NCBI RefSeq assembly: GCF_003054965.1
Contig: NZ_MIES01000038.1
Coordinates: 1 to 64,000, forward strand
Source: Saccharospirillum sp. MSK14-1
GTDB taxonomy: Bacteria > Pseudomonadota > Gammaproteobacteria > Pseudomonadales > Natronospirillaceae
Direction: 5' to 3'
Length of the DNA stretch: 64,000 bases
Position numbers and translations under genes: made by a program. Positions 57,013 through 64,000 of the stretch are shown piece by piece. Position 1 is the stretch's first letter. Every line of letters begins with the position of its first letter. The notes under the pieces were generated by a model, which saw only the letters and a program-made list of their open reading frames with translations, did no database searches and had not been told where the DNA came from.

Positions 57013-57813
57013 TTACGCCTCGCCCAAAATCGCATTCAGCAGCGCCGCCAATCGCACCGCCGCCTTTTTCAGTTGCTCTTCCAAAACCGGCAACGCTTCG
57101 CGCCGGTAGGCTGCATCGTATTCGCCGCGCACCGCCAACGGATACGCCACGTCCATGGCGATCTGATGCGTCTCCCAGGCCCAATCGACCACGCTCATTG
57201 ACGTCAGCCACTGGGCGGCCTCTTCCTCGGTTATCTCGCGCTGGTAACGTTGCGCCGTGGCAAACACCGGTGCATCCAGCTCGCGGTACAACGACTGAGT
57301 CCACACCCAGTTGAGGTTCACCCGCTCCAGCTCGCTGGTTTTCAGCGCAATCAGCCGGCCGCCTTCATCGCGCGCCAAACCGGCATTCACCGGAATGTGC
57401 AGGTCGGTCATAAAATGAATCAGGTACTGCAACGCGCGGCGCTTTTCGGCCTTTTCATAACTGTTGCGGATCAGCACCAACCGGCTTTCCAGAATGGCCC
57501 CCACCACACAGCGATTGCGCGGGCAGTGTTTGGCGGCCACGAAGCCTTCGTCCTCGGCATCGAACAACACCGTGCGCAACTCGTCGGCGGGCGCATGCTC
57601 TTCCGCCCAACTGGCCAGATTTACCAAGTCGGTGCGCCAGTGCTGACCGTACAAATCTTCCAGCGCGGCCCGGGCGTCATCATTCAGTCGCAACTCTGCC
57701 AATTGCACCACCAGCCGGTGGCCCTGCTCGTTAAAAGCGCTGGCCGAGCCGACCAGACACAGCAGTGCCGTTGCCAGAATCAGCCGCGGCGACTGTTTTT
57801 CTCGGCGAGCCAA
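57013..57813 (-). CDS. S1/P1-nuclease-like protein with most zinc ligands replaced
   Basis: 266 residues if translated from TTG 57813, which gives a basic n-region and a signal peptide (LILATALLCLVGSASA, cleavage before FNEQGH). The fold is recognisable: NEQGHRL, NLASWAEEHAPADE, LFDAEDEGF with CPRNRCVVGAIL, ALQYLIHFMTDLHIPVN. Against P1 nuclease the nine zinc ligands read: W1 to F, H6 kept, D45 to E, H60 to V, H116 and D120 kept, H126 to N, H149 to N, D153 to T. Nuclease activity therefore seems unlikely. The start overlaps the DUF3392 stop upstream, so the two are coupled. An exported protein of unknown present function. Confidence 0.75.
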   Translation of the reverse strand: MARREKQSPRLILATALLCLVGSASAFNEQGHRLVVQLAELRLNDDARAALEDLYGQHWRTDLVNLASWAEEHAPADELRTVLFDAEDEGFVAAKHCPRNRCVVGAILESRLVLIRNSYEKAEKRRALQYLIHFMTDLHIPVNAGLARDEGGRLIALKTSELERVNLNWVWTQSLYRELDAPVFATAQRYQREITEEEAAQWLTSMSVVDWAWETHQIAMDVAYPLAVRGEYDAAYRREALPVLEEQLKKAAVRLAALLNAILGEA

Positions 57814-58127
57814 CCGACCAAAAAGAAGATGAGAATAACGATGGGCGCCAGCCAATAAGGCCCTACCGACAGCAGAATGCGACGCACGAAGGGAATCAAA
57901 AAGACGGTCAAGGCACCGTATCCAAATGCACATAGGGCTACAAACACCAGAGTCCGAATAATGAAATGCGCACCCCGAACCATGGTCCAGACGGCGCGAT
58001 TGAGGTTATTACCATAGATCACCAGCAAGGTGGCGACCAGAGCCGCCGCCACAAAGGTCATATGCGGGCGGATCAGGCTGGAAAGATACGCCAGAAAGTC
58101 GGTCAGAACAGACATGAATTGCTCCAT
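57780..58127 (-). CDS. DUF3392 family inner-membrane protein
   Basis: 115 residues (111 from ATG 58115). Three hydrophobic segments: MTFVAAALVATLLVIYG, FIIRTLVFVALCAFGYGALT and WLAPIVILIFFLVGWLAE. The order LVIYGNNLNR, HFIIRTLVFVALCAFGYG and WLAEKN near the end matches DUF3392, a small gammaproteobacterial membrane family without known function. Its stop overlaps the start of the S1/P1-like gene. Confidence 0.8.
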   Translation of the reverse strand: MEQFMSVLTDFLAYLSSLIRPHMTFVAAALVATLLVIYGNNLNRAVWTMVRGAHFIIRTLVFVALCAFGYGALTVFLIPFVRRILLSVGPYWLAPIVILIFFLVGWLAEKNSRRG

Positions 58128-58252
58128 CGGCTTAGGAATTCAGTCAGACAACGCTGTCCAACAACAGCCGATGACTCTATCACAAGCACCAAAACACCGG
58201 CATGACAGCGTTCGCGAGTCAGGCAGCAAAATTGCGGAGACCAGAAACGACA

Positions 58253-58273
58253 AAACCCGCACAAGGCGGGTTT
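58253..58273 (-). terminator. Terminator after tRNA-Thr
   Basis: AAACCCGC-CTTGT-GCGGGTTT on the minus strand, 8-bp stem ending in TTTTG, 11 nt beyond the CCA end of the tRNA. Confidence 0.7.
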
Positions 58274-58283
58274 CGGGAAGAAG

Positions 58284-58359
<76 letters not shown>

Positions 58360-58474
58360 AACGGCTGCGTAATATAGTGATTTGCAGTCGGGTCGTCAAC
58401 ATTCATTGCACAACAAGCGGTTGATTCCCAACGGTTTTTCAGCAAAAGCCGGTTGCCCGGCTTAGTACTGGCAT

Positions 58475-59191
58475 TTAGCCCTTCTTCACCTGAGCTGCGA
58501 CCTGCTCCAGCGCCTTGTGGCGGACATCTTTGCCCTGCACCAGGAAGATCACCGATTCGGCCACGTTGCGGGCGTGATCGCCGATGCGTTCCATGGAGCG
58601 CAGCGACCACATGACGTTCAGGGCGCGGCTGATGGAGCGCGGGTCTTCCATCATGGTGGTGATCAGCGAACGGATGGCGGTGCCGTATTCCAGATCGACC
58701 GCTTTGTCCTGATGCAGCACGTTCAGAGCGCTGTCGGCGTCGAGTCGTGCGAAGGCGTCGAGTGAGTGCTGAACCATCAGACGCACCTGTTCACCAATGT
58801 GGCGCAATTCCACGTAACCTTGCGGGCCAGAGCCAGTATCGGCCAGCTCCAGCGTATGGCTGGCCACTTTGGAGGCTTCATCGCCGATGCGTTCCAAGTC
58901 GTTCACTGCTTTGGTCACAGCGATGACGAAGCGCAGGTCAGAAGCCGCCGGATGACGCCGCGCCAGAATGCGGGTGCATTCTTCGTCGATGTCGATTTCC
59001 ATGCTGTTCACCGTCTGGTCGGTCTCAATGACGCGTTGTGCCAGAGCGGTGTCCATGTCCATCAGCGCTTTGATGGCGTCTTCAACCTGCTGTTCTACCA
59101 GGCCGCCCATCTGCATCAGGTTTTTGCGCGCCTCCTCCAGTTCGGCGTTGAACTGGGTGGAGGTGTGCTTATCAAATTGCATCTTGTCCAT
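58475..59191 (-). CDS. phoU: Phosphate transport regulator PhoU
   Basis: 238 residues from ATG 59191 (AGAGGATAAC upstream). Two three-helix PhoU repeats with the metal-binding motifs EIDIDEECTRILARRHP and LERIGDEASKVA in the first and EYGTAIRSLITTMMEDPR and MERIGDHARNVAESV in the second. Damps PhoR signalling when phosphate is plentiful. Last gene of the pst operon. Confidence 0.95.
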   Translation of the reverse strand: MDKMQFDKHTSTQFNAELEEARKNLMQMGGLVEQQVEDAIKALMDMDTALAQRVIETDQTVNSMEIDIDEECTRILARRHPAASDLRFVIAVTKAVNDLERIGDEASKVASHTLELADTGSGPQGYVELRHIGEQVRLMVQHSLDAFARLDADSALNVLHQDKAVDLEYGTAIRSLITTMMEDPRSISRALNVMWSLRSMERIGDHARNVAESVIFLVQGKDVRHKALEQVAAQVKKG

Positions 59192-59208
59192 GACGTTATC
59201 CTCTGGGA

Positions 59209-60081
<873 letters not shown>

Positions 60082-60113
60082 CTGTGATTCTCCAGTTCGG
60101 ATAAGGCGGTGCC

Positions 60114-61436
60114 TTACCAGCGACGCTCGAATTTTTTACGTAAAAAGACGGCCAACAAATTCATCACTGCCAGGAAGCCCAGCAGCACCATGATGGCGCC
60201 GGATGTTTTGGCGATAAAGGCGCGTTCCGGGCTGTCGGACCACAGATACACCTGGACCGGCAGCACGGTGGATGGGTCGGTAAACCCGCCCGGAATATCG
60301 ACGATAAAGGCGACCATGCCGATCATCAGCAGCGGCGCGGTTTCACCCAGCGCCTGCGCCATACCGATGATGGTACCGGTGAGCATGCCTGGCATGGCCA
60401 GCGGCAGCACGTGGTGCAGCGTGACCTGCATTTTCGAGGCACCCAGACCGGTCGCCGCTTCGCGGATCGATGGCGGTACCGCACGAATGGCCGAACGCGC
60501 CGAGATAATGATGGTCGGCAAGGTCATCAGCGTCAGCACCAGCCCCCCAACGACTGGCGCCGAACGCGGCAGACCAAAGAAGTTGATGAACACCGCCAGA
60601 CCCAGCAAACCGAAGACGATGGACGGCACGGCGGCGAGGTTGTTGATGTTCACTTCAATGATGTCGGTCAGGCGGTTTTTCGGCGCGAACTCTTCCAGAT
60701 AAATGGCTGCCGCTACGCCAATGGGGAATGACAGCAGCAGTGTGACCACCAAGGTATAAAAGGAGCCGACCACGGCGCCCCAGATACCGGCGGTTTCCGG
60801 ATCACGCGAATCACCGTTGGTGAAGAAGACGGTGTTAAAGCGACGCTTCAGTTCACCGGCTTCGTTCCAGCTGTCGATCCAGCTCAGTTCCTGATCGCTG
60901 ATGCGACGTTCGCTTTCGGGCAGTTCGCGATCGATGATGCCTTTGCGCAACAAGTCCAGATCGTCATCGGCCAGTACCCAGAGGCGCTCGCTTTGACCGA
61001 GCAATTCGGGGTTGGCGATAAGACGTTCACGCACGCGGTATTCGGCGGAGTTACTGACCAACGACGTCAGTTCGCGCGTGGCCTGGCGACCGGATACATC
61101 CGGGAAACGCGACAACAGCGCCTCGCGCACCACGCCGCCGTAATCTGCCAGGCGCAGCTGGTCGGCATCGGTGGCATCGTCGATGTACAACACCTGCGGA
61201 TCGTAGGTGACTTCCAGCTCGACGTAAGTGGTCCAGAAGGCCGACAGACCCTGGCTGAAAATGGTGGTCAGCAGAATCACCAGAAAACCCAGACCGGCGG
61301 CAATGGACGCAATGCCATAAGCCTGAAAACGCCGCTCACGCGCATAACGCGATTTGAGCTTGGCGTTGAGCCGATCCTGCTTGACGCTCGCCAGACGCTC
61401 AATGGCGTCGAGTTTTTGCTCAGTCATATTGCTCAC
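60114..61436 (-). CDS. pstA: Phosphate ABC transporter permease PstA
   Basis: 440 residues from GTG 61436 (AGAGG four to five bases upstream); ATG 61427 is the alternative. The membrane core, with [25 protein letters not shown] as EAA loop, is preceded by a ~170-residue periplasmic insert after the first membrane span, the long PstA form. Overlaps the pstC stop. Confidence 0.94.
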   Translation of the reverse strand: MSNMTEQKLDAIERLASVKQDRLNAKLKSRYARERRFQAYGIASIAAGLGFLVILLTTIFSQGLSAFWTTYVELEVTYDPQVLYIDDATDADQLRLADYGGVVREALLSRFPDVSGRQATRELTSLVSNSAEYRVRERLIANPELLGQSERLWVLADDDLDLLRKGIIDRELPESERRISDQELSWIDSWNEAGELKRRFNTVFFTNGDSRDPETAGIWGAVVGSFYTLVVTLLLSFPIGVAAAIYLEEFAPKNRLTDIIEVNINNLAAVPSIVFGLLGLAVFINFFGLPRSAPVVGGLVLTLMTLPTIIISARSAIRAVPPSIREAATGLGASKMQVTLHHVLPLAMPGMLTGTIIGMAQALGETAPLLMIGMVAFIVDIPGGFTDPSTVLPVQVYLWSDSPERAFIAKTSGAIMVLLGFLAVMNLLAVFLRKKFERRW

Positions 61437-62808
61437 GGAACCTCTTAACGATCGCCATGGCGACGATGTTCAGCAACAAAGTGGTGAAAAACAGCATCAG
61501 ACCCAGGGCAAAGGCCGACAGCGTTTTCGGGCTGTCGAACTCCTGGTCACCCACCAGCAAGGTGGCAATCTGTACGGTGACGGTGGTGACGGCTTCCAGC
61601 GGGTTGGCGGTCAGATTGGCGGCCAAACCGGCGGCCATAACCACGATCATGGTTTCACCAATGGCCCGTGACGCGGCCAACAAAATGCCGCCCATGATGC
61701 CGGGCAGCGCCGCCGGGAACACCACCTGACGAATGGTTTCACTGCGCGTTGCGCCCAGGCCGTAAGAGCCATCGCGCAGGCTGTTGGGGACAGCGTTGAT
61801 GACGTCATCCGACAGCGACGACACGAACGGAATGATCATGATGCCCATCACCAGACCCGCGGCTAACGCCGATTCCGCCGACACACCGTCGAAACCAATG
61901 CCCTGGAAGAAATCACGCACCAACGGGCCCATGGTCAAGGCGGCAAAGAAGCCGTAGACCACGGTGGGAATACCGGCGAGCACTTCCAGCAGCGGTTTGA
62001 TGATATTGCGCACGCGCGGCTTGGCGTATTCGGCCAGATAAACGGCCGACATCAGGCCGATTGGCACCGCCACGATCAAGGCAATGGCGGCAATCATCAG
62101 CGTACCGACGAACAGCGGAATCGCCCCGAACGCGCCCGACGAACCCACCTGATCGGCACGGATGGCGATCTGCGGACTCCACTGCAGGCCGAAGACAAAA
62201 TCGAAAAACGGAATGGCCTGGAAGAAGCGAATGCTTTCAAACAACACCGAGAGAATGATGCCGACCGTGGTGAAGATGGCGATGGTCGAGCACAGCAGCA
62301 GCAGGCTTTTGAGGACAAACTCAAACTGCGGACGTGCGCGCAGCGCCGGACGAGTCATCACCCAACCGATGAGCGCACCCACCAAGGTGGTGCCAATGGT
62401 CAGAATCACTTTGAACAGCTGGCTGCGATCGCGCAGCTGCTGCAGTAACTCGGCGGCCGCGGTCAATTGTGGATCGGCGCTGGCTGACAGGGAGCCAGAG
62501 CTGATGTTCTGAATTTTTGCCAGCGTCAGGTTCATCTGCGGCGAACCCAACTGACCGTAGCTGTCTGGCAGCGAATTCATCAAACCCTGGATGATGATGC
62601 GCTCTTCCAGGAAGACCCAGACTGCCAGCAAGATAAAACCGGGCAGAATGGCCCAGGCCGCGGCCATCAATCCGTAATAGTTAGGCAGTGAATGCAGGTG
62701 CTTGATCTGGCTGGGTCCGCCGACCAGCTGGATGGAACGTTGCCGTCCCAAGCCATAAGCGAGCACCGCAAGCACCGCGATCACCAACAGCAGCGTCGAT
62801 GTTTGCAT
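61420..62808 (-). CDS. pstC: Phosphate ABC transporter permease PstC
   Basis: 462 residues from ATG 62808 (GGAG eight bases upstream). EAA loop DGSYGLGATRSETIRQVVFPAALPGIMG; AEYAKPRVRNIIKPLLEVLAGIPTVVYGFFA is the PstC signature (seen in parts). The ~170-residue N-terminal part with two extra membrane spans is typical of the long form. A terminator-like hairpin separates it from pstS. Confidence 0.95.
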   Translation of the reverse strand: MQTSTLLLVIAVLAVLAYGLGRQRSIQLVGGPSQIKHLHSLPNYYGLMAAAWAILPGFILLAVWVFLEERIIIQGLMNSLPDSYGQLGSPQMNLTLAKIQNISSGSLSASADPQLTAAAELLQQLRDRSQLFKVILTIGTTLVGALIGWVMTRPALRARPQFEFVLKSLLLLCSTIAIFTTVGIILSVLFESIRFFQAIPFFDFVFGLQWSPQIAIRADQVGSSGAFGAIPLFVGTLMIAAIALIVAVPIGLMSAVYLAEYAKPRVRNIIKPLLEVLAGIPTVVYGFFAALTMGPLVRDFFQGIGFDGVSAESALAAGLVMGIMIIPFVSSLSDDVINAVPNSLRDGSYGLGATRSETIRQVVFPAALPGIMGGILLAASRAIGETMIVVMAAGLAANLTANPLEAVTTVTVQIATLLVGDQEFDSPKTLSAFALGLMLFFTTLLLNIVAMAIVKRFREQYD

Positions 62809-62899
62809 CAATAAAGCTCCAAAGTTATCGATATGTCCGGGTCAAGCAGCGCAGCGCTCTGACTGACCCGGAAACACCGGGATTCGTTCGGTGATTAAA

Positions 62900-62929
62900 A
62901 CAACAAAGGGAGAGCCCAGTGGCTCTCCC
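62900..62929 (-). terminator. Attenuator hairpin between pstS and pstC
   Basis: GGGAGAGCC-CAGT-GGCTCTCCC, a perfect 9-bp stem, followed on the minus strand by TTTGTTGTTTT. It would let most transcripts end after pstS so that binding protein exceeds the membrane complex. Confidence 0.8.
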
Positions 62930-62962
62930 GATGCATGACATTACAACTTTAAAAAACGCTGC

Positions 62963-64000
62963 TTAGAGTTCTTTCAGCGGTTCCAGGTTGTCAACGTCGC
63001 TCTTCATTCTGGCGTATTCAGCGTTGTCGAGCGGGATCAGACCACGGTCAACCAGGTAACCGTTAGAGCCGATCGCACGACGGCTGGTGAACTCAGCCAG
63101 GTACTCTTCCATGCCCGGGATAACGCCAACGTGTGCCTTCTTAACATAGAAGAACAGCGGACGGGAAACCGGGTAAGAACCGCTGGCGATTTCTTCGAAC
63201 GTCGCCTGGTGGCCTTCTACAGAGATGCTCTTAACACGGTCAGAGTTCTGGTCCAGGAAAGAGAAACCGAAGATGCCCAGGGCAGTCGGGTCGTTTTCCA
63301 GACGAGAAACGATCAGCGTGTCGTTTTCACCGGCTTCGATGAACGCACCGTCTTCACGCATGGTGGCGCACACTTCTTCGAACTTGTCTTCGTCGCTGTC
63401 TTCCAGAGAAGCGATGGCGTCAAACTCGCCACAGCCTTCTTCCATAACCAGCTCTACGAAAGCGTCACGAGTACCGGAAGTCGGCGGCGGGCCGAAAACG
63501 CGGATCGCGGTGTTCGGCAGGTTGCCGCGGATGTCGCTCCAGGTTTCATACGGGTTTTCAACCAGACCGTTGCCATTCGGGTTCGGTACGGTTTCAGCCA
63601 GCGCCAGGAACAACTCGCCCTTGGTCAGATCCATGCCAGTCGCATCAACGCTCTGGGCAACGGCGATGCCGTCAAAACCGATCAGGACTTCAACCACGTC
63701 TTCAACGCCGTTAGCTGCACAGGTTTCCAGCTCGGAAGCCTTGATGCGGCGAGACGCATTGGTGATGTCAGGAGTGGATTCACCAACGCCCTGACAGAAC
63801 AGACGCAGACCGCCGCCTGAACCAGTCGACTCGATGGTCGGAGTCGGGTAAGAAGTGGTCTGACCGAACCGTTCGGCCACAACAGTGGCGAAAGGATAAA
63901 CGGTCGAGGAACCGACGATGCTGATCTGGTCGCGGGCTTCGGCGAACGCGGTGCCGGACAGAGACGCGGCCATAGCTGCCACCAGGGTGGCGCCAATCAT
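62963..64000 (-). CDS. pstS: Phosphate ABC transporter periplasmic binding protein PstS (5' end at or beyond the edge)
   Basis: 345 residues visible. An ATG coincides with the last three bases of the window, but the signal peptide (GATLVAAMAASLSGTAFA) lacks a basic n-region, so the true start probably lies just outside. The mature part begins ISIVGSSTVYPFATVVAERF, with STGSGGGLRLFCQG, NASRRIKASE and PPTSGTRDAFVELV, the phosphate-binding loops of the PstS/PhoX group. First gene of the pst operon; its Pho box would lie outside the window. Confidence 0.93.
   Translation of the reverse strand: MIGATLVAAMAASLSGTAFAEARDQISIVGSSTVYPFATVVAERFGQTTSYPTPTIESTGSGGGLRLFCQGVGESTPDITNASRRIKASELETCAANGVEDVVEVLIGFDGIAVAQSVDATGMDLTKGELFLALAETVPNPNGNGLVENPYETWSDIRGNLPNTAIRVFGPPPTSGTRDAFVELVMEEGCGEFDAIASLEDSDEDKFEEVCATMREDGAFIEAGENDTLIVSRLENDPTALGIFGFSFLDQNSDRVKSISVEGHQATFEEIASGSYPVSRPLFFYVKKAHVGVIPGMEEYLAEFTSRRAIGSNGYLVDRGLIPLDNAEYARMKSDVDNLEPLKEL

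Noticed and set aside
60109..60702. 197-codon plus-strand frame inside pstA
   Set aside because: Antisense to the EAA-loop region of pstA; low-complexity Ser/Met/Pro translation.

Overview
The window is a stretch of bacterial chromosome, GC-rich apart from a few AT-rich intergenic islands, densely coding, with no insertion sequence, phage gene or CRISPR array. The order tolC | nudF-yqiB-cpdA-parE, together with ubiA-phoB-phoR, lpxL and pstSCAB-phoU, is typical of Gammaproteobacteria. The large pentose/xylan block suggests a marine or saline heterotroph of the Oceanospirillales type (Saccharospirillum/Reinekea-like). That placement is inference from gene content; no 16S gene is present.

Layout. 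1-2860: the 5' end of an lldD-type 2-hydroxyacid dehydrogenase gene on the minus strand, then modABC for molybdate uptake. 3140-14450: a ChvE/GguA/GguB-type sugar ABC transporter followed by all five enzyme activities of an oxidative (Weimberg-type) pentose pathway: SDR sugar dehydrogenase, SMP-30 lactonase, IlvD/Edd pentonate dehydratase, GguC/AraD1-type 2-keto-3-deoxypentonate dehydratase and 2-oxoglutarate-semialdehyde dehydrogenase, with a FadR-type GntR regulator. 14634-15569: a short Ppx/GppA phosphatase. 15574-26613: a second pentose block with a XylF/H/G-like importer, a cytosolic GH43 beta-xylosidase with a CUT1 importer that lacks its own ATPase, a ROK regulator and xylose isomerase. 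So the cell appears to have two routes for C5 sugars: oxidation to 2-oxoglutarate and isomerisation.

26767-30294: a VOC protein, an ECF-like sigma factor and an ammonium-transporter/chemoreceptor fusion protein (the most unusual gene here). 30350-36631: GST, TolC, then NudF, YqiB, CpdA and ParE. 36717-43947: an unknown protein, cobalamin-tail genes (cobU, cobT, cobS, cobC), type II NADH dehydrogenase, folE, an LpxL-type acyltransferase and a small basic protein. 43975-50179: RidA, SpeA with an overlapping 53-residue zinc-ribbon protein, a YqiA-like esterase, LeuA, an Lrp-family regulator and HU. 50241-55664: rubredoxin reductase/rubredoxin, UbiA, PhoB-PhoR (with a visible Pho box) and a REC-PilZ-like protein. 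55752-58127: an unknown protein, an S1/P1-nuclease-like protein that has lost most zinc ligands, and a DUF3392 membrane protein. 58284-64000: tRNA-Thr(UGU), then phoU-pstB-pstA-pstC-pstS on the minus strand, pstS running to the window edge.

The points most worth a second look are the Amt-MCP fusion (28006-30294), the metal-ligand-depleted S1/P1 homologue (57013-57813), the 158-nt imperfect palindrome between two pathway genes (9656-9813), the uncharted zinc-ribbon ORF (46448-46609) and a perfect 19-bp palindrome between leuA and lrp (49240-49258). All calls are from reading the sequence; no database search was run.
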